A stretch of DNA of 60,079 bases. Source: CAG-557 sp045540315 (GTDB taxonomy: Bacteria; Bacillota; Clostridia; Oscillospirales; Acutalibacteraceae). A program made the translations under genes and the position numbers. The notes beneath the pieces were generated by a model. That model was given only the letters and a program-made list of their open reading frames with translations. It was not told the origin of the DNA and searched no databases. The stretch covers positions 1 through 60,079 of the forward strand of contig JAZQHA010000170.1 in the NCBI GenBank assembly GCA_045540315.1, in the 5' to 3' direction. The stretch's first letter is position 1; each line of letters begins with the position of its first letter. Positions 48,001-57,431 of the stretch are shown here, piece after piece.

Positions 48001-50283
48001 TCAAGTAAAATCTGAAGCGCTGTATTGTCTTGCGTCACCAACCAGCTTGATATAGCGATAAAATATGCCTTTGCCGTCTCTGCCTTTTTCCGGAAGTTTC
48101 TTTCCAATTTCTGTAAAGAACTTCTTGCTGGACATTTCATATTCGTTGTTGTCCTTTGCCCATTGACTATAAGCTCTGAAAAGATACTTTGCAGGAACTT
48201 TATCTTTGCAGTTATAATCAATTTCGATGCACTGGTCGATGAATCCAGCCAGCAGGTCCATCTCCTGCTTGTATTCTTTCACGGCATCTTTTACGCACTT
48301 GGGCTCTTCGATACCCTCGGCAAGCCACTTCTTGCATCCTTCAACCGCCCATGCAAGTATCTGTGGAAATTCCTGACGCAACTTGTATTTAAGATTTTTG
48401 TCAACCTTGCTTGCTGGGATATTAACCTCAAACGGAATGAGTTTAATACGTCTCCAGATGCCAACGTCCGTGCCCCGGATGACGGGTTTGTGGTTTGTCG
48501 CAATCCATATTTTAAATTCTGGCGTATACTCAAACTCGTCTGCGTATAAAAACCTGCAGGTTATCTTACTTCCACCTGTCAATTGTTTCAGCAGTCCCTC
48601 GTTCAGCCTTACGCCCTCTGTCGGTTCCTCGGATGTTACAAACCTCGCAGATTTGAGTCTGGCAATATCCGATAATGCCCCACTGTCACCGTACTTTTTC
48701 ATCATAATCGTTTCGGGCTGTGCATTCGCCGCATAACCGCCCAAAAGGTCCGCAATGGTATCCAGAAAAGTTGACTTGCCGTTGTTGCCCATGCCATATA
48801 AGAAATATGCACACTGCTCACGATTAGACCCCGTCAGCGAATACCCGACTGCTTTTTGGATATACGCCTGAAGCTCTTTATCGCCGCCGGTTACATCATC
48901 TAAAAACTTAAGCCACATCACCGGCTTGCCGTGCTCCGTATCATATTCGGAGTAACAAATCTTTGACATCATAAAGTTGCTGTCATGTGGTACAAGCTCT
49001 CCGTTCCGCAGGTTGACAATGCCATTCTGCACATTAAGATATTCCACGTATGAATCAAAATCATCCGGAGATGCGGGTATGCCGTTCAGATGCTGGCATT
49101 CTTTAATCATGGCTTCTTTGCCTTTGCTCGATGCCGTCCGTGTGGCCCATTTAAGCAAATCTGCCTGCATTTGGTCATCCTGTTCCATAAAAGCCTCACG
49201 CTTTATCTCTTCACAGATGATGTCTGCGAGCTTTTTAATCTCGCCTGTATCGTCAATGCGCCACGCCTTGCCGTCCCAGTAATACCATTTTTTTCGGTTA
49301 TAAGAATATCTGATTACATGTCCGAATCTATCGGCAAGCCGATGCGCATTGCCCGTATCAGTCATATCATACTGTTTTTTTGGACCATCCGCTGTCAGCT
49401 TGCCATCCCCGAAAAAAGATAATGCAAGAGATGTATCATCAGAATGTTTCTGTGGTTCATACACCTCTAAACAATTCGCACAAGCCTTGCCAATCGTTAT
49501 AGCACCATATGTAGTTCCACTTCGCTTTTCGTCCCATTTCCTGCGCATCAGACCGCTTGACCGGAATATCCTGTCCATCTGCGCTTCGTTCTTCTGCGTC
49601 CAGAATGCCAACTGGTTGCACAATGCAAGGTCAGCCTCTGACTGTGAATGATAAACGCCCTCCCACATGCCAGAATACAGCATGTTAAAAAGATATCCTG
49701 TCCTGCAATTTCTCGCTTTATCAATAACCTCTTGGTCATCCATATCAACCGGTGTTGTTATCCGCCGAGCCTCAACCCTAGGCGATTCAGATGGCAAATA
49801 CTTGCTGTGAAGCACTTTTACAGTCTCCGTACAATCCTTTATTTCGGAAAATGCCGGATTGTAAATATCTCCGGTGCAGATAAAGTATCGGCCGCTAGAG
49901 TACATCTCTACGCCACCCCTACGCCTTGCCCCATCAGGCAGTATGCCACGACATATAATATGTATGCCGGTTCCACTCTTGCTGACCTCTGCATAACTCT
50001 GCAGGGTCTCCACAAATTCATCGACAAAATCCAGATTATCAAGACAGTGGTCAAGGTCAATCCCGAAATACGGCGGCGCAAACATGAATCCAATCCCGTC
50101 AAATCCATATTGGTCACATGCATTTACGGCAGTCTGAAAGTCAGACCATGTCTCAGGATTATTGCTCTGCGCATTTCCTCCCGTATAAGGATTCTTGGGA
50201 ATTTTATCAGCTCCTGCCCAGCACACCCAATTGGACGTCGTCTTAAGCTCATCCGGCAGATTTTGTGTTTTCGTTTTCATCAT
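48001..50283 (-). CDS. Primase-helicase (prim-pol domain plus D5/P4-type SF3 helicase)
   Basis: 760 residues from the ATG at 50283 (GGAG 7 bases upstream). N-terminal prim-pol-like domain with FGIDLDHCLDNL and GTGIHIICRG. D5_N follows (about 330-430). Helicase Walker A GMGNNGKSTFL near 510 and sensor ATNHKPVIRGTD near 620. It would prime and unwind phage DNA while host polymerase elongates. Confidence 0.92.
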   Translation of the reverse strand: MMKTKTQNLPDELKTTSNWVCWAGADKIPKNPYTGGNAQSNNPETWSDFQTAVNACDQYGFDGIGFMFAPPYFGIDLDHCLDNLDFVDEFVETLQSYAEVSKSGTGIHIICRGILPDGARRRGGVEMYSSGRYFICTGDIYNPAFSEIKDCTETVKVLHSKYLPSESPRVEARRITTPVDMDDQEVIDKARNCRTGYLFNMLYSGMWEGVYHSQSEADLALCNQLAFWTQKNEAQMDRIFRSSGLMRRKWDEKRSGTTYGAITIGKACANCLEVYEPQKHSDDTSLALSFFGDGKLTADGPKKQYDMTDTGNAHRLADRFGHVIRYSYNRKKWYYWDGKAWRIDDTGEIKKLADIICEEIKREAFMEQDDQMQADLLKWATRTASSKGKEAMIKECQHLNGIPASPDDFDSYVEYLNVQNGIVNLRNGELVPHDSNFMMSKICYSEYDTEHGKPVMWLKFLDDVTGGDKELQAYIQKAVGYSLTGSNREQCAYFLYGMGNNGKSTFLDTIADLLGGYAANAQPETIMMKKYGDSGALSDIARLKSARFVTSEEPTEGVRLNEGLLKQLTGGSKITCRFLYADEFEYTPEFKIWIATNHKPVIRGTDVGIWRRIKLIPFEVNIPASKVDKNLKYKLRQEFPQILAWAVEGCKKWLAEGIEEPKCVKDAVKEYKQEMDLLAGFIDQCIEIDYNCKDKVPAKYLFRAYSQWAKDNNEYEMSSKKFFTEIGKKLPEKGRDGKGIFYRYIKLVGDARQYSASDFT

Positions 50284-50449
50284 ATTTTTGCTCCAATTTT
50301 TTGAGAATATCGTCTTCGTACACTCGCCAATAACGGCCATTTGGTGCCTTGTGCGCATTCAGCTTCCCTTTGGATATCCAATCACGTACTGTGCGCACTT
50401 TTACGTCTAGCATAAGCGCTGTCTCACGAATGCTATAACTTTTTTTCAT
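50249..50449 (-). CDS. Excisionase-like HTH (MerR/HTH_17) protein
   Basis: 66 residues. YSIRETALMLDVKVRTVRDWISKGKLNAHKAPNGRYWRVYE is the winged-helix HTH_17 pattern of Xis and MerR-like proteins. A perfect promoter stands 30 bases upstream, with the half-site ATGTATGATT in its spacer. With no integrase in the genome, it more likely regulates transcription or replication. Confidence 0.8.
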   Translation of the reverse strand: MKKSYSIRETALMLDVKVRTVRDWISKGKLNAHKAPNGRYWRVYEDDILKKLEQKYDENENTKSAG

Positions 50450-50477
50450 GGTTGCTCCTTTCTTACAAGTTTTCTTA

Positions 50478-50506
50478 ATTATACTGCAATCATACATTTT
50501 TGTCAA
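50478..50506 (-). promoter_or_regulatory. Perfect consensus promoter TTGACA-17-TATAAT
   Basis: -35 TTGACA (50501-50506), -10 TATAAT (50478-50483). The spacer carries AATGTATGATTG, matching the outer arm of the two 73-bp palindromes. It lies within the 3' end of the helicase gene and drives the Xis-like HTH and primase. Confidence 0.9.
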
Positions 50507-51893
50507 TATTTATTTTAAAATCTAGCTTTTTTTCATAAATGTTTCGGCGTTTTTTTGCCCAGCCGAGATACATTCCAAAATCATCAACCATATCAAGCAC
50601 GATGCCTTTTTCTTTCCCATCGTAACACCTTGCCACACGCCCTGCGGCCTGTATCACAGTTGACTCATCTTTTTCAGGAGTTGCAAAAACGACATATCGC
50701 AGATTCGGCACATCAAGCCCCTCTTTGGCGAGTTGGTATGTGGCAAATAATACATCAATTTCACAATTGTTTAAAGCGCTTAGCGCTTCTTTTCTTTCTG
50801 CCCGTGCTTTTTTGCTGGTCCCCATACCAGACAGACATACGCTTTTCTTTCCTGCGCATTTTTTTTGCAACGTCTGGAGATACTCCACACGGTTTGCGAG
50901 CACGAGGATGGAATTGCCTGCAGGAATATCATTTATAATGTTGCTGACAAAATCCATTCTTTTTTCATTGTGCGTGAGGTCTGTGATAAGACTCGAATAA
51001 TTAATCGTGCCGTCTCCGCACAAGACCACGTCAACATCAGGCTGATATCCTGTCTCATACTGAAAAACTTCTACAGGACATGTATTCCTTGCGACTTCCG
51101 CACGTGATACTTCGTGCACGACATCCCCTAAAAGCGCAAACATTGTCCGGCTCATGCCATCTGCCCTTTTTGGCGTTGCCGTAATACCTATCTTATATCT
51201 GCAGGAAAGCTGACTCAGCACACGATAAAATTGCATGGCCTTTGTCGGGCTTCCTACGGCTCTATGACATTCGTCCACGATAATGCACCCAAACGAATCC
51301 TTATAAGGTCTAAGGTCAATCTTACTGGCCGTCTGCACTGTGGCAAATGTGATGCCAGAGCCAATATCAACTTTGCCATCCGTTATCATTCCATATGTTT
51401 TTATATCGACTCCGAGTACCGCCTTAGCTCTGCTGTAAGACTGAGTCAAAAGGTCCTGCGTATGTGTCAGCCACAGCGCTGGCATCCCAATCCGTGATAT
51501 CGTATCCAGCGCCGTCTGCGTCTTGCCAGCTCCACACGGCATCACTATAATGCCGTTTCTAGCCCCTAGAATCGCTTCTACGGCTTTCTTTTGATAACCA
51601 TATAGATTTATATGGCTGTCATATTTCACACGCTCTAACGGCCGTATACAGCTTCTCATGGGCATGTCAGGAAAATACTCATGCAACTTCTGCAGACACC
51701 CAAACGGGACCGATATATATTCGTCTGTTTTTTCATAAAGAATCAGCACTTTTGGCGTGTTCCCCGTCCATAGCCCCATGCGCATCTTTTTTATGTAATC
51801 AGGATTGTCTAATGTTAAATTGCCCCGGCACCATTCTACAACTGCCGGTGACGGGTTATATATATAAATCTTTTCTCCAACGTCCGCCCTCAT
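50490..51893 (-). CDS. SF2 DNA/RNA helicase
   Basis: 467 residues. Motif I MPCGAGKTQ at about 120, motif II VDECHR, motif III GITATPK, and motif VI QAAGRVAR. The DECH box and layout match phage Rad25/RecG-like SF2 helicases. The 5' end is read from the ATG at 51893 behind GGAGG. Works with the resolvase and annealing ATPase in phage replication. Confidence 0.9.
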   Translation of the reverse strand: MRADVGEKIYIYNPSPAVVEWCRGNLTLDNPDYIKKMRMGLWTGNTPKVLILYEKTDEYISVPFGCLQKLHEYFPDMPMRSCIRPLERVKYDSHINLYGYQKKAVEAILGARNGIIVMPCGAGKTQTALDTISRIGMPALWLTHTQDLLTQSYSRAKAVLGVDIKTYGMITDGKVDIGSGITFATVQTASKIDLRPYKDSFGCIIVDECHRAVGSPTKAMQFYRVLSQLSCRYKIGITATPKRADGMSRTMFALLGDVVHEVSRAEVARNTCPVEVFQYETGYQPDVDVVLCGDGTINYSSLITDLTHNEKRMDFVSNIINDIPAGNSILVLANRVEYLQTLQKKCAGKKSVCLSGMGTSKKARAERKEALSALNNCEIDVLFATYQLAKEGLDVPNLRYVVFATPEKDESTVIQAAGRVARCYDGKEKGIVLDMVDDFGMYLGWAKKRRNIYEKKLDFKINIDKNV

Positions 51894-52248
51894 CAATAAT
51901 TGGGTCCTCCTTTTTTAAATCTATTTTCTTTTTTATTTTCAGCTCCGGATACTCCAGCATATATATCTTTTTGTCGTGCAGAACAGCGATACAGGCATAA
52001 TCATTCCCACATTTTAGCCATTTTTCAAAGGCAAACACCTGATTGTCTTCCAGCCTGCTTATTCGGAAAACACTATCACTGCACGTCTTGCAATCGATGG
52101 CCATCGCCTCGCCGTTTTTTACTGCAATAATATCAAAAGGCTGTGCGCCTCTAGCATCTGGGTATAAAAAATGCACCCACCATCCAGCCTGTGCGAGATG
52201 TGCGCACATTTTACGTTCAAAAACAGTGCCTATGTATTTATTATTCAT
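51856..52248 (-). CDS. Holliday junction resolvase-like nuclease (PD-(D/E)XK)
   Basis: 130 residues from the ATG at 52248. TVFERKMCAHLAQAGW, AQPFDIIAVKNGEAMAIDCKTC shows the E...D...DxK active site of RecU/Hjc-type resolvases. Resolves branched DNA before packaging. Confidence 0.78.
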   Translation of the reverse strand: MNNKYIGTVFERKMCAHLAQAGWWVHFLYPDARGAQPFDIIAVKNGEAMAIDCKTCSDSVFRISRLEDNQVFAFEKWLKCGNDYACIAVLHDKKIYMLEYPELKIKKKIDLKKEDPIIDEGGRWRKDLYI

Positions 52249-52316
52249 TTTCCCTCTCCAAAAAAAATAGGATGGGAGCCGAAGCCCCCACCCCACCAGA
52301 TACGTATGTTATAGGA

Positions 52317-52820
52317 TTAGAAAAGCGGCAGTCCCTCGATTTCCGCAAAGCCATCCAAATCCTCGCCAGATACTATCTTGTAATCTTCTTTCAGCGCATT
52401 AGGGTTAGCAACATCTTTCGGCGGCTCCTGCCAAGGTGCCAGCTCGTTCTGCTTGTCTGCACGGATGAAGTAGTAGATTCTTGCCTGAACACTTCCACCG
52501 TTGTAATCGCTTTCCTCATGCCTTACTCTGCAGGCACCTACCTTGCCTACCCAATGAGCCGTATTAAAATCACCATCGGGAATGCCGGGAAATGCATCAA
52601 AGAACTGGGTCAGCATGCGGTTTGTGATTTCCGGCCGGTCTTCCAGAAAAACAATGTAGTGAAAAAGCTTCTGCTTCATTCCACTTACATCGAACTGCAG
52701 GCTGAGCATTTCCCTGCCGGACTTTGAATATGCCTTTTCCGCACTCGCAATTCTGATTCGATGGTCACCTGCAGGTACTAAACTAAACTGCGATTCCTCT
52801 CTCTTATAATTCCATGCCAT
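52317..52820 (-). CDS. DUF669 protein (probable ssDNA-binding)
   Basis: 167 residues from the ATG at 52820 (TAATG overlap, GGAGG upstream). NYKREESQFSLVPAGDHRIRI, AYSKSGREMLSLQFDVSG and the Gln/Leu-rich C-terminus fit DUF669, an OB-like phage protein found with recombinases. Acidic tail ends GLPLF, like SSB tails. Confidence 0.78.
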   Translation of the reverse strand: MAWNYKREESQFSLVPAGDHRIRIASAEKAYSKSGREMLSLQFDVSGMKQKLFHYIVFLEDRPEITNRMLTQFFDAFPGIPDGDFNTAHWVGKVGACRVRHEESDYNGGSVQARIYYFIRADKQNELAPWQEPPKDVANPNALKEDYKIVSGEDLDGFAEIEGLPLF

Positions 52821-53074
52821 TATTTTACCCTCCCACAATAGAATACGTTTCCACGTTTCGTAGCTACATATTTGCTCTCAACTTTCTTATCCCTGAGCTT
52901 TTTCACAACGCTCTTTCTGATGTTATCAGCGTCTTTTGCCTCACTGGTCTTGACCTCGAACGCCTCTCCAACTCTCAGTGAGAAAATGCGGTCATACAGC
53001 TCTTTGTATCTCAGCGTTGACCGGTCGCTGATAGGAATGTCCTCGATTTTAATATCTTTAAAATCCCATGCCAT
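52820..53074 (-). CDS. Small winged-helix-like protein
   Basis: 84 residues. SLRVGEAFEVKTSEAKDADNIRKSVVKKL then YVATKRGNVFYCGRVK suggest a small helix-wing fold. It lies between the annealing ATPase and DUF669, so it may aid replication. Confidence 0.6.
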   Translation of the reverse strand: MAWDFKDIKIEDIPISDRSTLRYKELYDRIFSLRVGEAFEVKTSEAKDADNIRKSVVKKLRDKKVESKYVATKRGNVFYCGRVK

Positions 53075-53814
53075 TATTCATCCACCTCCTTATCCTTTAC
53101 TCCCATAAACTCTTCTACCTTGCAGAATTTCCTGCTATCCAGCTGGTTCTTTGCATAGATGTTCTGCTGGGCCTCAAGCAGGATACCGTGCTGGCCCTTG
53201 TTTACAAAAATCTTACCGACCACATCGCACAGACCGCAGATATTATCCACAATCTTGTTTGACATCTTCGGGATAAGCTGGGAATAGCTTGTTCCATCCG
53301 GCGCTACGATGCTTCGCACGTCTTCCCATGCTGTCCAAACAATATTCACGCCTAGCGTCTTCATGAGACGCAGGCTGTTCACAAGCTTGAACTGCATGTA
53401 CTGGTAGTCAGCCTGCGCAGGAACGCCCTTATTCTTGCCCTGCCTGCCAAGGTCTGACAGGATACAGCGCTCAAGCTCACTGATATTGTCCACAGCAATT
53501 GTTGTGATTTTATTCTTTGCAAGCTCTCCGCTGTCTCTCATATTCACAAGCTCCTGCAGACAAGCTGTCCAGTCTGCAAAAGTGTTGATATTATCGACCT
53601 GCCACACAAGGACCTTGCTTGTGTCCTTTACAATTTCATGCTTGGCAAGAGTGCCAGAAATTGTACGGTCCACATCCAGCACCAATGTCATGCCCTCGCT
53701 CGCTTCCGCAATCAGCCCGATTGCCGTGCTCTTGCCGATGCCGGGTGGACAATACAGCAAGGAAGTAATCTTCTTATCATTATTTAAGGATTCAACAGTC
53801 TTCATTTCTCTCAT
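53074..53814 (-). CDS. Sak4-like AAA ATPase (single-strand annealing recombinase)
   Basis: 246 residues. Walker A YCPPGIGKST near 20; Walker B ITTIAVDNIS near 105; PQxYMQFK-like QADYQYMQFKLVNSL. RecA-core proteins of this type (AAA_24/Sak4) promote DNA annealing with phage SSB. The position next to DUF669 and a Cas4-like nuclease supports recombination. Confidence 0.85.
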   Translation of the reverse strand: MREMKTVESLNNDKKITSLLYCPPGIGKSTAIGLIAEASEGMTLVLDVDRTISGTLAKHEIVKDTSKVLVWQVDNINTFADWTACLQELVNMRDSGELAKNKITTIAVDNISELERCILSDLGRQGKNKGVPAQADYQYMQFKLVNSLRLMKTLGVNIVWTAWEDVRSIVAPDGTSYSQLIPKMSNKIVDNICGLCDVVGKIFVNKGQHGILLEAQQNIYAKNQLDSRKFCKVEEFMGVKDKEVDE

Positions 53815-54209
53815 GCTTCAACATCTCCTTTCACTTTTTTCAGCTTACCACGCAGGGCTCGAATCTCCTGATTGAGCTTTTTAACCTCGTCATGTTTTTT
53901 CTGGATGTCGTTTTCAAGTACGACCTGCATGCTCGTCTCTTCCCCCGCCGCTTTAATCTTACTGAGGACATCATTCATTGTGTCATCTGAAATAGGTTCA
54001 GTAAAATCAACTGTAATGTAATCATCATAGTCTGCATCCGGATACCATCCAGTATTATGAATTTTAATATTAAGCCATCCAACATGACCGGAGAAATCAA
54101 AAAATACTGTCGGCAGGTAGCCGGTTTTTTCTCTTTTCCTGACTGACAGTGTATTCAGTTCCATACACGCTTCCATAATCTTTAAGAGCTTTTCTTTGTT
54201 ATCCATCAT
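53811..54209 (-). CDS. Protein with C-terminal coiled coil, recombination region
   Basis: 132 residues from the ATG at 54209 behind AAGGAG (frame open to 54392). Middle VFFDFSGHVGWLNIKIHNTGWYP is beta-rich, then a coiled coil (KKHDEVKKLNQEIRALRG). Unknown function. Confidence 0.65.
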   Translation of the reverse strand: MMDNKEKLLKIMEACMELNTLSVRKREKTGYLPTVFFDFSGHVGWLNIKIHNTGWYPDADYDDYITVDFTEPISDDTMNDVLSKIKAAGEETSMQVVLENDIQKKHDEVKKLNQEIRALRGKLKKVKGDVEA

Positions 54210-54987
54210 ATTCTCTCCTTTTAAATTCGATGTATGTTTCGTCTGGATTGTAATGCATGCAGATTGACGAATACTCGCATCTGCGCCCCCATGCATTGCA
54301 ATGACATGTATTTTTATAATACTTGACATTAGGGTCAAACATCTGCGCCCTGATAGACTCAAATTCTTCTTTGTACGCCTGAACCTCTTCATCGGTACGC
54401 TCAGCCAGAAAAACTACCAGCTTATGCTCCGTATCCTCGTCATACCATTCAATCATCCGCTGAAAGAATTCCTCTTCAGTTTCATTTTTCTTAAGCCTGA
54501 TAGTCGGCTTCCTGCATATTGTGTAATAGCAGGACCTTGCCCCGGTCATAAGCATATAAGCCAGAATCTGCTCATCCCACTGAAGATTGTATTCATACTC
54601 CAGAGGGTCAATGCTCGTGGTTTTGTGTTCAACCAGCCTGCCGTCTTCAGCAATGCCATCGGCACGTCCGGTAAGTGGAATCATACCCGACCCGTCATCA
54701 TATTTAAGCCAGTCCTCAGCGGACCGAACCTTAAACTTAGGATAGATGTATTTTTTATAAGCTGTTGCCATGGCAGACTCTTTCGAAGAATCTGCTTCAA
54801 AATCCCCTGTTTTATACAACTCTTCAAGCAAAGCATGATACGCTTTTCCCGTCCTCAACGTTTCCGCCGTCTGAACCGGCACAACATCGTAAACATATTT
54901 TAGCTCGTATGCCCGGCGACACGCCTTAAACAGTTTAATCTGAGACTGGCTCAGATGTTTCTCCATTGTCTGCGTCTGCGCTTCCAT
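54199..54987 (-). CDS. Cas4/RecB-like PD-(D/E)XK nuclease
   Basis: 262 residues. HLSQSQIKLFKACRRAYEL, GRADGIAEDGRLVEHKTTS shows the D...E-x-K active site. CHCNAWGRRCEYSSICMHY near the C-terminus offers Cys for an Fe-S cluster as in Cas4/AddB-like nucleases. Provides 5'-3' exonuclease for annealing recombination with the ATPase. Confidence 0.85.
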   Translation of the reverse strand: MEAQTQTMEKHLSQSQIKLFKACRRAYELKYVYDVVPVQTAETLRTGKAYHALLEELYKTGDFEADSSKESAMATAYKKYIYPKFKVRSAEDWLKYDDGSGMIPLTGRADGIAEDGRLVEHKTTSIDPLEYEYNLQWDEQILAYMLMTGARSCYYTICRKPTIRLKKNETEEEFFQRMIEWYDEDTEHKLVVFLAERTDEEVQAYKEEFESIRAQMFDPNVKYYKNTCHCNAWGRRCEYSSICMHYNPDETYIEFKRREYDG

Positions 54988-55177
54988 TGTCTATCTCCTT
55001 TTTCTCATCCTCTTCAATTAAAAGATTAATCTTTGCTTCTGTTACCCGGCTAGGACTCTGCTGGCCTGTTTCAATAGAATTTACCGTCTGCAGGCTCAGC
55101 CCCACTTTTCCAGCAAATGCACGCTGTGAAAGATTGTGCTTGGCTCTATAAAGAACCATTCTTTCTGATAATGTCAT
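54935..55177 (-). CDS. Cro/CI-family HTH protein
   Basis: 80 residues. AKHNLSQRAFAGKVGLSLQTVNSIETGQQSPS is a classical XRE HTH. The tail is acidic. It may repress early promoters, but no long CI-type regulator is present. Overlaps the nuclease gene by 53 bases. Confidence 0.8.
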   Translation of the reverse strand: MTLSERMVLYRAKHNLSQRAFAGKVGLSLQTVNSIETGQQSPSRVTEAKINLLIEEDEKKEIDNGSADADNGETSEPVSD

Positions 55178-55422
55178 CCTTTCACCCCCTCTCCTAAAAC
55201 CTTAAGTGCGCTTGGCACCTCTTTATTTGAAACATAACGGATGCTCTTACCATCGCATTCAGCCATTTTTCTAATAACTGCTGTCGAGCCATCAGATACC
55301 CGGCACTGAAGTATCCATTTCACTCCCGGCCGAAACGGAGTGAGAAGATTTCTCACATCCACGGCTGAATCGAACAACCTACACCTTCCGGCGCTTGAGA
55401 CGATATAGCTTTTCTTTAACAT
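55174..55422 (-). CDS. Small protein of unknown function
   Basis: 82 residues from the ATG at 55422 behind AAGGAGGGGACAA. Strand-rich (KSYIVSSAGRCRLF, KWILQCRVSDGSTAVI). First gene after the 55.5-kb promoter. Confidence 0.65.
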   Translation of the reverse strand: MLKKSYIVSSAGRCRLFDSAVDVRNLLTPFRPGVKWILQCRVSDGSTAVIRKMAECDGKSIRYVSNKEVPSALKVLGEGVKG

Positions 55423-55452
55423 GTTGTCCCCTCCTTTTTTGTTTATGCCCTT

Positions 55453-55481
55453 ATGATAATGCATCCCTTTTCATTTGCCAA
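55453..55481 (-). promoter_or_regulatory. Promoter TTGGCA-17-TATCAT
   Basis: -35 TTGGCA (55476-55481), -10 TATCAT (55453-55458), 17-bp spacer. A long A/T tract precedes. Drives the recombination/replication genes. Confidence 0.7.
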
Positions 55482-55507
55482 TACCTTTTTTTATTTTTTT
55501 TGATTTT

Positions 55508-56599
55508 TTATAAATCATATTCCCCGATTCTTATCTCAGAAATCTCGGCAAGATTATTAGGGTCTTTATCTTTGAACGCATCAGCTATTGCCTGTGCATC
55601 TTCCGCACTAAAGAATATCTTGGCCTTTTCAGGACTTGTAGTAACACACCACTGACCATTGCCATTGTAATGCAGATATCCCTTGTACATCTGCTTTACC
55701 CTGATAGCGCATACGACCCACACACTGTTCACGCTGTTTCTATGGCTATTTTTAATCCTAGACAGATAGCCTTTTCTTTTTATTACGAAAATCTTTTCTG
55801 CCCTTGAACAAAGAGCCAAAACCTCCTGCTGACATTGCGCCAGCTTTGCCTCAAAACTATCCTCAGCCTCTTTCTGTTTTATTTCTTTCAGCTGGTTATT
55901 AATAGCCAGTCGCCTGTCAATCTCCTGCATTGCATCACTTATCAGCTGGTCGAACTCTTCCGCAGGAACCTGATGCAGGACATACAGTACATGGTCAAAA
56001 TAATCCTGTGTAAAATGGTCGTCTTCAAATATCATGCCGGTTGTGCCCACAAACTCATCGATATCCTGAAAAATCGTTTTGCCGGACTGTTCAAGACGTT
56101 TTGAATATACACCCAAGGGCGTATAGTACAGGTTGACTGGAATGATGGTCGTCTTCAGCCGATCAAGCCTTTTCTGCGCTTGTTCAAGTTGGGCGGCCAG
56201 AACCTCATTCCAATCAGGCGTTACCGGATTTTTCTTAACAGTATTCTTAATACCCCTTAACAACTTGCGTTGGCTTGCAACGCTTCGTGTGATGCGCATG
56301 ACATTGCTCATCGCATGCCCCAGCACGACATTGTCCACAGCATTGCAATATTTTTGGATAATCGGATTGTCAATCTTCTTGTCATACATTGCTTTCATGA
56401 ACATAAACATAACCGATGTATGGATTGTAAAATCCAGCGCCTCAGACAGATATTTATTGTACGCACGCACCAGCTGTGCTCCGGCTTTATTTGTAAAACC
56501 ATCATGGTCTTCTACATCCAGCAGACTCTTTGCCATCTTAGACTCATAATCCTTGCGAACAAAGCCGTACATCTTTTTATTGTTTAACTTCGGTAACAT
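55508..56599 (-). CDS. Large early protein of unknown function
   Basis: 363 residues, helical. Residues 1-150 (NKAGAQLVRAYNKYLSEALDF, VMFMFMKAMYDKKI) and 170-250 hold helical bundles; the last 90 are strand-rich (VWVVCAIRVKQMYKGYLHYN, WCVTTSPEKAKIFFSAEDAQ). Seen in phages of Clostridia, role unknown. Its early place suggests host takeover or replication. Confidence 0.65.
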   Translation of the reverse strand: MLPKLNNKKMYGFVRKDYESKMAKSLLDVEDHDGFTNKAGAQLVRAYNKYLSEALDFTIHTSVMFMFMKAMYDKKIDNPIIQKYCNAVDNVVLGHAMSNVMRITRSVASQRKLLRGIKNTVKKNPVTPDWNEVLAAQLEQAQKRLDRLKTTIIPVNLYYTPLGVYSKRLEQSGKTIFQDIDEFVGTTGMIFEDDHFTQDYFDHVLYVLHQVPAEEFDQLISDAMQEIDRRLAINNQLKEIKQKEAEDSFEAKLAQCQQEVLALCSRAEKIFVIKRKGYLSRIKNSHRNSVNSVWVVCAIRVKQMYKGYLHYNGNGQWCVTTSPEKAKIFFSAEDAQAIADAFKDKDPNNLAEISEIRIGEYDL

Positions 56600-56796
56600 C
56601 AGTTTCTCCTTTCCGCCCTTAATTCTTCATCTGTAAAAGAAATGCCCTTTAACAGAAAATCATTGATATACTGAGCACGATACTCCCGTCTTACGCCAAC
56701 CAGAGCACGATACCGCCCACACGCAAACTCAAACGCATGGGTCGGTGTTGTCTTTTTCCATCCGGTAACTGGCGCCTTAATTTCTATAAACTCCAT
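56599..56796 (-). CDS. Small basic protein of unknown function
   Basis: 65 residues with ACGRYRALVGVRREYRAQY. Stop overlaps the next start. Unknown. Confidence 0.6.
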   Translation of the reverse strand: MEFIEIKAPVTGWKKTTPTHAFEFACGRYRALVGVRREYRAQYINDFLLKGISFTDEELRAERRN

Positions 56797-56798
56797 TT

Positions 56799-56921
56799 TT
56801 ACCTCCCTACATAACGGTATGTCTTGCTTTCATCTTCCCGGCAGATTCGTTCTGCCTCGCTTCTGGTTGCAACTGCAAACCCATGCTCCCAGCTGTCCTC
56901 TACATTGTACACGTACCACAT
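56799..56921 (-). CDS. Small protein (40 aa)
   Basis: MWYVYNVEDSWEHGFAVATR then SEAERICREDES. Good start context (AAGGAG 11 bases before). A frequent kind of tiny phage ORF; unknown. Confidence 0.55.
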   Translation of the reverse strand: MWYVYNVEDSWEHGFAVATRSEAERICREDESKTYRYVGR

Positions 56922-56922
56922 A

Positions 56923-57072
56923 TTATTTATTTTTCTCCTTTTCATAAATTTCTTTCAAAATAGATTTGCAAGCCAAGATGCCCTTGTTATAAGCATCCTG
57001 CTTGTTGTTCGGATTCCGGATAATCTTCTTTGTGAACTTACGCTGTAATTCCTTATATTCCAGTTCAGTCAT
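56923..57072 (-). CDS. Small helical protein (49 aa)
   Basis: MTELEYKELQRKFTKKII then KQDAYNKGILACKSILKEI. GGAGG precedes the start. Amphipathic helices; unknown. Confidence 0.6.
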   Translation of the reverse strand: MTELEYKELQRKFTKKIIRNPNNKQDAYNKGILACKSILKEIYEKEKNK

Positions 57073-57361
57073 ATATTCGACCTCCTTCATTTTTGTATTT
57101 ATCGACCATATTTTTCAGACGCTTCTTAAGCTGTGGCGGGCAGATAACACTGGTCTTTAACCCGCCAAACAAATAATTGTATTCGGCAATCGCTGAATAG
57201 CCAATGCCTGTCCTGTACATTGATATGCAAAACCATTCTTTATTTTGAATAGCCTTGCCAGCATGAAAACATACGGAACCTTGTGTGTTGCAGTTGATTT
57301 TTGTTGTGAGAGAGTATGCTGACTCCCTCCCGATATCTATTACATATTTGTATTCTGCCAT
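57065..57361 (-). CDS. Protein of unknown function
   Basis: 98 residues, beta-rich first two thirds (YKYVIDIGRESAYSLTTKIN, WFCISMYRTGIGYSAI), helical end. Unknown. Confidence 0.6.
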   Translation of the reverse strand: MAEYKYVIDIGRESAYSLTTKINCNTQGSVCFHAGKAIQNKEWFCISMYRTGIGYSAIAEYNYLFGGLKTSVICPPQLKKRLKNMVDKYKNEGGRIYD

Positions 57362-57431
57362 CTTTCGGCCTCCTTTCTGCTCTTCGGATTCGTGACCGCT
57401 TTGGATAACACTTCAGAACCGGGTGCCCCCA

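Noticed and set aside
49648..50304. 218-codon plus-strand frame
   Set aside because: Antisense to the primase-helicase N-terminus; no start context.
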